In this document: in pieces, positions 33,538 to 46,501 of the stretch
How the letters are laid out: each line of letters begins with the position of its first letter
Numbering within the stretch: the stretch's first letter is position 1
Source: Mesorhabditis belari
Lineage: Eukaryota; Nematoda; Chromadorea; Rhabditida; Rhabditidae
Direction: 5' to 3'
Length of the DNA: 64,000 nucleotides
NCBI GenBank assembly: GCA_958450365.1
Contig: CAUEEP010000930.1
Coordinates: forward strand, 1,117,501-1,181,500
The notes under the pieces: generated by a model
What the model saw: the letters and a program-made list of their open reading frames with translations, nothing else
Told to the model about the DNA's origin: nothing
Databases searched by the model: none
Position numbers and translations under genes: made by a program

Positions 33538-36500
33538 AACAGACAGACAAACAGACAGAGCAAACAGACAGAGAAACAGACAGAGAAACAGACAGACAGA
33601 CAACCAGTTTTAAGGCAACAAATGAAAATGAAATGTCTCGTCATCAAGCTTAAACCAAATAACCACTGTAGTCAGTCATAAAGCCTCATACATTTGAGCG
33701 ATACAGCCCTAAGAAAGACACTAACAAACATGCAACAGAGCCAGTGTTCCGTGAACTTTATCTTTCAAACATTCCCCAATCTCCCCAGCCAATCAATTCG
33801 CCTTCCTCTTCCCCCCATTTGTGTATATAATTGCCTATTCGTAAATTGTTTGTTCACTGTATCATTCTTCACCCATTTCCCTTCTTTCTCTTGACCTTTT
33901 CTGACCGTTCTGACTGAAATTGAGACTCATTCTGTTGTCTGTTTGTGTGAAAGGCTTTCCTTTCTTTCTTTCCTTTCTTTCCTTTCTTTCTTTCCTTTCT
34001 TTCTTTCCTTTCTTTCTATCTTTGCTTTCTTTCTTTCCTTTCTTTCTATCTTTGCTTTCTTTCTTTCTTTCTTTCTTTCTTTCCTATCTTTCTTTCCTTT
34101 CTTTCTTTCTTTCCTTTCTTTCTTTCTTTCTTTCCTTTCTTTCCTTTCCTTTACTTTCCCATTTTTCTCTTCCTATCACCACTTTTCATCAAAATTGTTT
34201 ATAAATTGGGTGTGGAAATGGAGGAAAAAAGGGAACACTTGATGATTTTCTTCGCAATCCATTAGGGATTCGTTTTTTTTTGTTGAAATGAGTCATGGAA
34301 AGTACAGGAAAATGGGAATTTCTGTAGAATTTACGACTGGAAACAAATGGAGATTTATATACTAAAAGGAATTTGTTAAAAGGAAAGAATGTGTGTGGAA
34401 AAATCAAATGTGCTAACCATTACACCAAAACGCATCTGATCTACGTTATTCCAGAGGGAGTTAACTATAAACACTTTCATTCTGGTGCACTGAATTTTCA
34501 GGAAATCCTGCAAATTATAACACCAAAAAGTAGATTCATGAAAACTTCTAGTTGACCAAGTTCTACAAATTTGCATAAAGATTTTGTACAGATGAGACAG
34601 AATATTGCAAAACAACGGTTAAGTCCAAAAAATGAGTCTCTGTACTTTGTGCTAAGATGGAAAAGCATCCTTTTTAGTCCAGTAAATTCTTTATTTTCTC
34701 ATAAGTCAAAGGAAGAACAGACTGTAGTCAGTGCATTTACATTTTAATACGAAGAAAAGGATGTTTAAAAAAGGCAAAGAGATCGTTGATGGATTCAGGA
34801 CAAGCTTCGCCTATAATTCCTAAAATAGAAAGATCTTTTGAGATAAAAATATATCAAATGATTATTCAGATCGACCAGAAGGCGAGAAACGGAGTCACGA
34901 GAGAATGAGATTGCTGTTGACGGCGATTTTGAAAGAATTGGAGGGTGAGTTTGAGGGGAAATCGAGAAAATTGGAGATATCTTGGCTAACTTTAGACTGG
35001 GTTAACGAATAGCTAAAAATCGAAGCTTTCTAGACGAAGCTTTCTAATCGAAGCTTTCTAATCGAAGCTTTCTAAACGAAGCTTTCTAGACAAAGCTTTC
35101 TAAACGAAGCTTTCTAATTGAAGCTTTCTAATTGAAACTTTCTAAACGAAGCTTTCTAATTAAAGCTTTCTAATTGAAACTTTCTAAACGAAGCTTTCTA
35201 AACGAAGCTTTCTAAACGAAGCTTTCTAAATGAAGCTTTCTAATTAAAGCTTTCTAATTAAAGCTTTCTAAACGAAGCTTTCTAATTAAAGCTTTCTAAT
35301 TGAAGCTTTCTAATTAAAGCTTTCTCAACGTAGCTCTCTATCGAATCAAATCTAGAGATAGTTTTGCATTATCAGTCTAGACTATGTTCCTTCTAATGTT
35401 TGCCATTTTTCTAAAATTATCTTGATCTTGATCGATTTTCTTTTTCAGGGTCCACTGATTGCTATGTTGATGTGGAGGATTCAGAGCTATGGAATCGAAT
35501 CATGAGACAAGTAAGTATGAAGATAAAAATTGGTGATTAGGGGAATAAATTGCAAAACTTAGAAGAACTTAGAAACGTTTTGCACAAAATTTGATTGATT
35601 ATGATGCTTTTGTTACAGTTTCTCTTGAATATGTGTCGCAGTAGGTGTGAAAAAAAAATAAGACAAATCTCTATCCTTCATAGCTATTGATTTTGGGAAA
35701 TTCTGGGTTAAAGTTTGATACGATTGAGGTAAAAGAAAAACATACCATAAATACTGTAATAGTACCCCATCCCCATAATGACGGTGCGGAGTGTTGCGTA
35801 GTCTAACTTTGGACTCATTTTTCTCGACACTCGTTTATGCTACAATGCTCGTTTAGGTATCAAAAAATGGCCCTGAATTTCAGCTATTTTTTGATAGCTA
35901 AACGCACATTGTAGCTTAAAGGAGCGCAGAGAATGAAGCGTGGAAAGTTAGACTACGCGGCAATACCCCGTCATTATGGGGTTTCTATTAGAATAATTAT
36001 AGTAAATACAGTTTTTTTGATCTGTCTTCGCACTTAGGTGTTCCTATTTGCGCAGATCAAAACCTGCTTCCACATTTCTCTATCTCTTGCTATTGTCATC
36101 CATTGTTTCCTATCTTGGTTGTTCCTGGTTCGGAGTCCTAAACTTGCGTGTGCTGGTGGTGGTTGCACTCTAGCCATCCTTTCTCTGACCGTCGCTGCCA
36201 ATCTTGTGCTCCACCTGGTTGCTGGCCTTCCGATGGGCCTCTTCTGGTCTCGTGGTAGCCACTCTGTAATCCGTATCGATCCATATCGTCCATCTGTCGT
36301 CTATTCTTCTGACCACGTGGCCGGTCCATCTGAGTCTTCTTCTCTCGATCACTTCCACTGGATCTCTGAGTCCCGAGTGCGTCTTCCTATTGTGCCCGAG
36401 GAGGTTTCTTTCAAGGGCTCGATGTGTCGTTCTCAGAGATCGTTTGGTATGCTCGGTGGTCTGTGTCATGGCCCAGGTCTCTGTCCCGTAGAAGTGTGCC

Positions 36501-39500
36501 GGTAGGACGGTGCTATGAAGAGGTGTGCCCGAGTCCTCTGATGGTTCTTATTGTGCTTCTATTGTGTCCGAGGAGGTTTCTTTCAAGGGCTCGATAAAAA
36601 GTTGTCTGTTTATTGTTTATTATTGTCTGTTTATTGTTTATTATTGTCTATTATTCAAATCTTTTTAGGCAGACGAAAAGTCGACGGGTAACCGATCATC
36701 GCGTGTTTTTCTTCATCGTCTCAATCCATGGACAATGATGGCTATTGTGAGATTTGGCTATAGACTATAGGCTATAATATTATCTAAAATCAATATAGTT
36801 ATTGCATTATTACGGTAGCTATTACAGTAACTTTTAAAAATCAATTTTTAGACACTTTGCAAAGTCTAGTTTTAGATCAATTTTAGATCAATTCTAGATC
36901 AATTCTAGATCCATTCTAGATCAATTCTAGTTCAATTTTATCGCAAATTAAACCTGATCGTTACTTTGTAAGAGACTTTAGTAATAAAGAATCATGTTTA
37001 TTTCAAGTTTTTAAGAATTTTCTTATTTATTTCAGCCTTCAGAGCTATCAAATGACTATAAAAGTTTATTTTTCTTTCCATCAATTTCCAATTTCCATCA
37101 AATTATAAAACACTTAACAACCACGCAATTGTGCACAGAAAATTTCTTTGTTAATTATTCGATTTTTCTTAGCTAAATAGTTCTTTAGATGGCTCCACAA
37201 GAAACAGAAGAGCTCTTCGTTCAAGGTGGAGTTCCTTTATTGTTCTGCTTATGTGATGAGCCATCACTTGCCTATCGATTAACACAAAAAGATGAGAAGG
37301 TAAAGAATAAAGAATAATAATAACTTAAGATCTATTGTAAATAAGAATCTTATATTCTTATAATGTTATAATCTTATAATCTTATAACCTTATAATCTTA
37401 TATTCTTATAATCTTATAATCTTATAATGTTATATTCTTATAATGTTATAATGTTATAATCTTATAATCTTATAAACTTATAATCTTATAATGTTATAAT
37501 GTTATAATCTTATAATCTTATAACCTTATAACCTTATAGCCTTATAGCCTTATAACCTTATAACCGTATAACCTTATAACCTTATAATCTTATAACCTTA
37601 TAATCTTATAACCTTATAACCTTATAACCTTATAATCTTATAACCTTATAACCTTATAACCTTATAATCTTATAACCTTATAACCTTATAACCTTATAAC
37701 CTTATAACCTTATAACCTTATAATCTTATAATCTTATAATACTTTAGCCAAAGATGACTGTCGAAGATCTGCGTTTACGGGATGAAGTGTGGAAATTTGG
37801 TGAAGAAAGAGGTCATTTTCAAGAAAGCTTTTATCTTTTTTTAGATATATCTTTTTTTGGACTAATCAATGACTATTTAGAATTAGTTTAGATATAAATT
37901 TTCGATCGAAATTTCTTTCAATTTCAGTTTTAAATCCGCCAAATCAATTCGTTTGGGCGACGCGTTGTTCTGATTTGCAAAAGGGCCTTTATAAGTTTGT
38001 TTTTTCAATAAAATAAGTTTAAATTTCAAGAAATTAGATAGAATAAATGCTTTTGAATAGATATTTCAATATTTTAGACCAACATCTTTTGGAAAGTACG
38101 TCACAAAAGTACGAGATGAAGCCTGTGGACGAGCTACACTTTTTGCCATGTATCAAGCACTTAATAAAGGTTTCTTTGTATTATTTACTTCATAATAATA
38201 AACCTTAATTGAGATCCTATCTTTAAAAAGAAGAATTTCTTAGAAATGGAAGTCTCATCGGATACGGTTCAATATGTTCTTGAAGGCTTTTGTGATTACA
38301 TGAAAATCGAGATCCCGAGAGTTTCTGAAGCTCTAGAAAAATTTTGTGCTCATGTAAGTCACTTTAAAATACATTTTTTGGTTCAAAAACCTAAACACAA
38401 CCTTTCTAGCACAATCAGAGTTTCTTTTTTTATCTATATACATCTAAAAGTGCGCTAAAAAGAAGACTTTTGTCATTTTTAACTCAAAAATCTCTAGAAA
38501 ACTACCTTTTGCAGTTAAAGATATCAACAAAACGATTAAATTCTTCTATTTTACAAGTCTATTCTATAGTTATCTATTCTATAGTTAAAGCTACATCATT
38601 TATCTTTTAGCTACACCATTTATCCAAAGATGATCCTCGACATAATCAAGTGAATTTGGAAGAGAGTTGTTATACGGGGACCGACTTCGAATCACTATTT
38701 GCTAATGCTGTTGAGCAAAACTTTAAGGTAAAAGCAAAAAAAGTTGAATTCTTGTTTAAGAACTTGTTATTCTTGTTTAAACCGTTAAAATTTATTATTT
38801 AGCCGATTCAAACACTGCCGAGTTACTACATTTATCAGAAGAAAGGCCGTGATCGAAAGATAACGACACAGAGTGATCGAAGTCCTTTACCCTTCACTGG
38901 CATCGATGCCACGAGTTTGTTTACTTTTTTTATGAATTAGTCAATTAGGATTTGAAAAGCCAATTCGGAAACGTGTTTGGAAAGTCCTTAAAATACATTT
39001 TCCGGGATAGTTTCGGAGTGTCTTGTAAAGCTTTTAAACAGGATAAATTTGTAGACGTGAGACGTGCTGAAACTTGATTTTCGGGAACGAACAAGTTTCC
39101 AAACCAGTTAAGCCGGACCAAAAAGTTAAGCCTAATTTTGTCAAATTGTTTTTTTTTAAAACAAACGATATTCATTTCATAGGAAATTGAATCCAATAAT
39201 CCGTCCCGAACTTTATCCTTTTTGAACGGGAGTTCGGGACGGAAAACTCCAATTTACTATCCCTGATCGTCCCAAATTCTTAGAAATCTATTGTCAATAG
39301 ATTTAAAGCCAATAGATTTGCCGATCTATTGGCTTTAGAAGAATTGTTGATGATTTTTTTGATCATTGATGGCAACTGTTGAACTTTTATAGCTGATTTC
39401 TGAATTTGGTTCTGAACCTTGAACCCATCAAACAATTTTTATGAATAAATTTACTCTATAGATCCTTATCTAGATAACAACATTTGGATATATTCAATAT

Positions 39501-42500
39501 ATTTAAATATAAATGTCAAAACTTTAGGTGGTGACAAGACTCCGGATGAATCTGAGCACTCTTCACTCATCCGTGCCTCGTCCGGTCCACCGATTAGGCG
39601 AAGAGCCCGCGGCATGTATGGATCCGAGATCCCGCTTTTCTTGTACTTCAGTTGTTCGATTCATTTCCCGGATGGTGAGTTGAAGGGAAAGGCAAACTAT
39701 TGGCTATGAAGGCATAATAGCTGAGACTGACGAACAGGGATCAACCATCAAGTTGAGCCTGAGCCTAAGCCTGAGCCTGAGCTTAAGCCTAAGCCTAAAC
39801 TAGCTGAGATCCAGAAAATGGGGGTTAGCCCAAACCCAAATAGACTTAGTGCAAGGCGCTAGCCTTGCACAAAGTCCAAGCCTAGGCCTGAGTCTAAGCC
39901 TGAGTCTAAGCCTGAACCTAGACAGTAAGCCTGCCAAAATCGGGTTGACTTAAAGAAATTTGCAAAGAGTTTTCTGCCTTTCTACTCGCTATATTCTCAG
40001 GTTCGATGACATCATTCCCTGTCCAACATCTCCCATACTGTCTGCACGAGTTGGTCGCAAAATGCCCGGAAAAACCGTCAACGCCGTTCAATGTAGCCGA
40101 CGTTAAGGTCAATGTCGATCTCTACGTACTTTCTTGGCCGATTGAGGACGAGGATGAGCATTTAACGAGTCGGGTATGTGCTTTTGGGATGAATTTCGTT
40201 AGTACAGATTTTAGTGGTCAACGTCCGATGACAAAGAGAAAAGCTATGCGAAGCGTCGAATGCAGGCTTTCCGCGATGCTCTTCCAAAGCCAGAACAAGA
40301 AGTGATCAAGAGATTGCTGAGAAATGTGCAGAGATTGATTGAGATGGAGGTGGGGATTGATTGAGGAATTTGTGGATTTCAAATTAGACATGGGTACTAT
40401 AAACTAAGAACTAGAAAATGCCTAAAAACAAACTACAAACGCTAAAATACAAACCTAAACTACAAACGTAAACTATAAACGCTTCTAATTTGCTTCAAAT
40501 CTGTTGGATTCAAATGATCTATATCTTAAAATATAGAGCATATCAAGAGCTTTCGAATGAACTAAAGCACATCGAAAAAGATCAATTCTAAAGAAAGTTA
40601 CAGTTAAGATAGCTTCAACTACGTGAGAGTACGATCCATTCCCCTGCAAACTACTGTAACTTTCTTTAGAATTGGTATTTTTCGATGTACTTTGATCCAT
40701 TCAAAAGTTCTTCGGATTCTCTATTTTTTGAGCTATAGACCATTTGAATCCGGTAGATTTGAAGCAAATTAGAAGCGTTTGTAAAGTGATAGGTCATCGT
40801 TTTTGTAGTTTCTAGTGCTAATTTCTATTTCAAATCAAATTTTAGATGGTTTTAACCGATTCTCGTCGACAAACGGTCACACTGGGAAAGCTTCAAAAAA
40901 TCAGCGATTTTATCAGCAAAGAGTTGAAAGATAATGGAGCTGATAAGAGAATCGATCAGAAACAGAGAACTGTTCATTTGGTTATCAACAAGCCCGGGAT
41001 TATGGACGAGTTGAAGAAGAGGTTGGTGTAAGGGATAAGGTCCTCTCCTGACGCCAATCGGACACGTGCCGGCGTAGCTCATTGGTAGAGCGTTCGCCCA
41101 GCAAGCGAGAGATCTCGGGTTCGAATCCGGGTGCAGACTCGTAAACGGACCTGTGTGTCGAACTCCATTTTTGGAGTGGTTTACCGAAAGAATCTATATG
41201 CCAGAAGGTGCGCGTTTCTTTGGGGACAAAGTTCGGTTTGAAAATTGAAAATTGATCGGTTGAATGGAAAAATGTATAGACCAACTTAGCTGCGTTTTCA
41301 GTTTTCAATCCAATCTTTGTACTCAAGTAAACGCTCACCTTTTGGCACACTAGATATCCAAACATATCCAACCAAAAGACCGATCAAGCAAACCATTTTT
41401 CAATTACTGTCTTTCGCTTTAGATTACTGTAGGAAGTATGCCAGAAAGAGTGCGCTTGCTAGAGTACTTTAGTATTCGAAACGCACGCCTTCTGGCACAC
41501 TGATTTTCCATATTTAGATGAAATGTTAATCTTCATTCCATTGTTCAGACTGAATGGAATCACGGCCGAGTACTGTAATTTGAAACGAATCGATGACTCG
41601 GATATGTTCTATTGTGTGCCTTTTGAAGAGCCGTCTACTGTAGAAAGGAGATCAAGGAATGAGAGTCGACGAGCATCCACCACTAATCTCAATGTAAGAA
41701 TTGATGAAAAGAATAGTTAGCTGAAAATCTATTGTTAGCTGAATCTCTATTCATAGCTGAATGTCTAGGAATAGATATTCAGCTAGGAATAGATATTTAG
41801 CTAAGAATAGATATTTAGCTAGGAATAGATAATCAGCTAGCAATAGATATTCAGCTAGGAATAGATATTTAGCTAGGAATAGATACTCAGCTAACAATAG
41901 CTGAATATCTATTGCTTCCTAGCTGAATATCTATTGCTTTCTTCTTTAATTATTGTAATCTTTTCAGTCAAACCGAAGCCGACAAGTCTCCGGTGATCCG
42001 ACAATTGAAAGCAATACAAATAAACATCCATCACCACTTCGCGACAGGTTTTTGCAAGAATAAAATAAAGTATTCTTAAGATCGAATTTGATTCAATGAT
42101 TTAAAGCAAAGTTTTTTTGATCAATATTATTGTAACAATTTGTAGAAATGCAAGCTCTGGAAACTCGTTGAGCATCGAAGCAGCCAATCCGCCGATGACT
42201 TTGCTGAGACATCGCGAGAAATCGGATGCTTTTGCTGATTTCTGGTTGATTCTCTCTGTTTCTGATGTGCTACTCTTTCAGCTTTGTAGAAGGTAATATT
42301 TTCATTCATTTTCATTTTCATTTTCATTCATTTTCATTTTCATTGTCGTTATTTTCATTTCATTTCATTAAACCATTTCACTTTTGTATTCAAAAGCCAA
42401 TAGCTGTGCACTGATTCATTTTGAGCACAAATTTCTCTAGCAAACTTCATAAACACATCCTTTCTAGTGCACTTACAGCTTACAAAAGCTCTTACTGAAA

Positions 42501-45500
42501 CTCAGCACACTAGGAAGTATGTGTTTAGTGTTGAGCTCAAAGTATATTACGAAATCTAGACACACGGATCGTCATGAGCGTCTCTTCGATTTGATGTGGA
42601 GAAAAGTGAAGCAAACTCTTCGAATTCTCAATCAGGAAATGTTATTAGAAAAGGTGAACGAATACTTTATTAAGTCTAAGTTTTGTTTAAGTTTTATCTA
42701 AGTTTTGACTAAGTTTTGTTTAAGTTTTGTTTAAGCTAAGTTTTATTTAAGTTTTATCTAAGTTTTGACTAAATTTGATCTAAATTTGATCTAAATTTTA
42801 TTTAGACTCTTCTAACTCGTGAAGTTGATTCACTTCTTCTATCTCCACCAGATTCAGGAAGATTTGTCAGTGGGAGTAAAGCGAATCAACATGGTCAGTA
42901 GAGGGGATTTGTAGAGTCATTTTAGTACAGTCGTTTACAAGTTATTGTAGTTATTGTACAAGCACTTTATTTTAGCGCCTCCGTTTTTATATTGTAAGTC
43001 AACTAAACCAAGCTTAGTTCTTGAGGTTTTAGAGGTTTGGAGCTTAGAATGCTTTCTATTCTGGAGTACTGTAGTAGAAGAAGTAGAAGTAGTAGGAGTA
43101 CTAGGAGTATTAGGAGTACTCGGAGTACTAGGAGTACTGTAGTAAAGGTACTGTAGTATGAGTAGTAGTTAGAGTACTGTAGTAGGAGTAGTAGTAGGAG
43201 TAGTAGGAGTACTGTAGTAGTAGTAGTAGTGGGAGTACTGTAGTAGTAGAAGTAGTGGGAGTACTGTAGATGCTCAACATTACTATATAATTATCTAGAT
43301 ATTTAGATAATATATTTTAGTATCTGATGATGATTTCGAGGGTGATGAGGGCCGCCATGCTCCAGTCACTGACAACGCTCGTTTTCAGTATGAACCTGGG
43401 CATTTTGCTTGTGAAATGAAACACGAGAAATGGTAAATAAATTGAAAGCGATTAGAACTAATAGTATTATAAAACTTATAGATTTAAAATTTTTAATTTC
43501 CAAATATCTAGGTTCTCTCTGCATCCACGCGTTCGATCGAGTCGCCTAACGAATTTCTCCGGTATCAACAGCGTTGTCCAAATGAACACCGGCATGGACG
43601 CGTTGAAAAGAGAATTGGATCCTTTTCTTGTCAAGAATCGAAATCTTCCATATGTCTATGTACTCAGGTAAATATTGGGGAAAGTATTGTAATAGAATTG
43701 TACAATTATTACCTACCGTAAATACTGTAATAGTACCCCATCCCTATCATGACGGTGCGAAGCGTTGCGTAGTCTAGCTTTGAACACGTTTTTCTCGACA
43801 CTCGTTTATGCTACAATGTGCGCTTAGGTATCAAAAAATAGCTGAAATTCAGGGCTATTTTTTGATACCAAAGACGCATTTTTTGAAAGTATGGACGCTT
43901 TGAAAAAAATGAAATACTAAACTTTTGCGACTACGCGACTGTACGAGGGGCGTCGGGTCCAATTACAGTATTTACGATAATATTTACTCAATAGTTACCT
44001 AAAACCTTTACCACAACACGTGTACTTTGTGCTCAAGAGTAAACAAAATCCTTTCTGCAAAACTCTAGCATTTTTTCATTTTTCGACTTATAGAAAAGAG
44101 AAATCTTGAAAAATCTTTGAAATTCAATCTACTAGAAAGATTTACTAGTTTACTAGAAAGATTTTGTTTACCCTTGAGCTCAAAGAACACGCTGAATAGA
44201 GATAATGATGCCAGAGATAATCAGAATCAGATGCCAGAGAAAAAGTAATCAATAATTATTCTAGTGATCGTCATCAGCACGTTTTCTATCTTCAATTGCA
44301 CAACAGCATGGAAACGTTGATGCACACAATGATCAATGGAAGGAAAAGCTGGAAAAAGTGAGTCGAGAGAGGAAATTGTTGATAGTACTTGCTAGTACTG
44401 TTAAAAGTACTCTTAAAAGATGAATCATTCAAAAAAAACTATCGTAATCTTTGCTTTGAACTTTACTTTGTAGCTTAATTCAGCTTTGTTTCTATTAAAA
44501 AGTGAAATGATTGCTAAAAAAGTCGTGTTTACATGTTTTTGAAGGTCATTTAAATGCAAATTAATGTAGCTAATGGTCAAAAAAAACTCATAATCTATTA
44601 GTTTTCTAATAGTTTTCTAATTTCTAATAGTTTCCTAATTTTAGACGAGCCTATCATCGATTGGAGAAACAAGATGAAGTTCTTCTTTCTGTTCATGGAG
44701 TATATGAGCCTGATCAAGATTTCATCGAGAGTTTCATCAACAAATTGCAGGTTAGAAAGATAGACTATAGAGAAAAAAAGCTATAGAGAAAAAAGACTAT
44801 AGACAAAAAACTATAGACTATGATGCTTAAATCAAATCAACTTAAATCAATCAACTCAAACCAATCAACTTAAATCAATCAATTTAAATCAACCAACTTA
44901 AATCAATCAACTTAAACCAATCAACATAAACCAATCAATTTAAACCAATCAACTCAAAACAATCAACTAAACCAATCAACATAAACCAATCAATTTAAAC
45001 CAATCAACTCAAACCAATCAACTAAACCAATCAACTTAAACCAATCAACTTAAACCAATCAACTTAAACCAATCAATCTTCAAAATCAATTTTCTTTTAG
45101 AAAAGATTAGACAACACAACGCTTGATCATTTGGTGATGATGCTTGGAAAGAACGCACATATTAGACTCGAACCAGCTGATGTGCAAGTAAAGAAAGAGC
45201 TTTTATTGATCAATTTTAAAGATAAACCTCTCGATTTTAGATTTTAAGAGCTATTCTTTAGAGATTGATCGAGATAATCTTTCGACCTTTAGATTAGATT
45301 TAGATTTTAAATCGATTTAAAGCTTTCAAAGCTTTGTTCAAAGCTTTCAAAGCTCTCTGTTTTTCAGTTCATCCAAAAAGATCCCCGATACCCTAATGCG
45401 ACTTTTCACTTTGCCATCCCTGCAGCCCTAGAGGCTCATCTACAGGTAAAATCTAATATTATTAAGACAGTATGATTAGATTACTGTACTTTAAGTACTT

Positions 45501-46467
45501 TTTACGTTTAGGCTATCTATGTCTACTTCCATCAACAACTTTACACCGTCGATATTCATTCGGCCAAGTACAAGGTAACTTGGAGAGGCTACCTGTTAGA
45601 GAGATAAACTTACTCTAACGGCAACAGCACGCTTGTTACTATAGCTCATTGGTAAAGCGCTCGGCCGCTAAGCCATCGAGCGGGATAGGCTCCGCCTGTT
45701 CGAACCCCAGGACCAACCTTTTTTGGATTCCCCAGCCTCAACCCAGCCAGCGTATCCTTTTACTTTGTTACGGTACTTTACATTCTTACGATACTTTTAG
45801 CAGAATGGTAAGAGATATCAAAATCGTTTCTAGATTTAACATTAATTTAAATGCAAAATGAATAGTGTAAGTGTGTTTGAAAGTCCGTTTCCTAGTAAGA
45901 CATAAGGCCCAACCCTCTGGGACACTTGTAGCTGGGACACTTGTAGCCATTGGTAGAGCGTTCCACCGGTAAGCGTGAGGTCACGGGTGTTTTGGACCTG
46001 TTTTGGATTCCCAGCCATTTTAAAAGCATCGGCGTGTCCAACTAGGGCACCAGGGCTCCAAAGCTTTCGAAACTGGATATCTATTAAGAACCAAAAGCTT
46101 TGCAGTGGCAAAAGAAATTTTGGAGAAAAAAGTAAACGAATTGGCGGCAAGAGGAGGCAAACCCGCGACCTCCCTCTTCCGTTTGTTTGAAAGACGCGCG
46201 CGTTAAACACTCGGCCAGTAGATGGCGCAGTGCGAGCGCACTTGGCTCTAGCCCACACGATCCGGGTTCGACTCCCGCCCGTGGTAGCAGTTTTGGTTTT
46301 TAAAAAATTTAAAAAGATATCGCATAACTAGATGGAATTCTAAGTGAAACTAACTATAAGTTATTTGAAACGGTTCACTAGGTGGGGAGTAGTGCGCACA
46401 GAGAGACAGACAGATAGACAGATAGATAGACAGATAGACAGATAGACAGATAGACAGATAGATAGAC

Positions 46468-46501
<34 letters not shown>

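Larger units (their letters stand above)
26649..39674 (+). other. szt2: SZT2 exons 29-44, with the largest introns
   Basis: Exons: 26649-26745, 26813-26863, 31032-31066, 31181-31268, 32425-32563, 34870-34944, 35449-35510, 36669-36746, 37189-37299, 37748-37811, 37928-37994, 38078-38169, 38244-38353, 38611-38727, 38803-38914, 39528-39674. They begin with an acidic Glu/Lys-rich stretch, then [59 protein letters not shown] and [12 protein letters not shown]. Introns 30 (4.2 kb) and 33 (2.3 kb) hold arrays and tRNA-like elements. Exon 32 is assigned a weak acceptor at 31180 because the stronger TTTTAG at 31166 breaks frame. Confidence 0.82.
40001..45574 (+). other. szt2: SZT2 exons 45-59
   Basis: Exons: 40001-40173, 40215-40349, 40846-41021, 41549-41693, 41968-42047, 42146-42292, 42560-42653, 42806-42893, 43321-43432, 43512-43667, 44265-44357, 44645-44750, 45101-45187, 45368-45445, 45512-45574. 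They match human SZT2 blocks: [67 protein letters not shown] and [14 protein letters not shown]. The order is collinear with the human protein. Confidence 0.9.

Noticed and set aside
36038..36505. 155-codon plus-strand open frame
   Set aside because: Shadow of the minus-strand retrotransposon ORF remnant.
41072..41145. Functional tRNA-Ala (AGC)
   Set aside because: D, anticodon and T arms pair, but the acceptor stem does not and related copies share leader and tail, so it is a SINE head.
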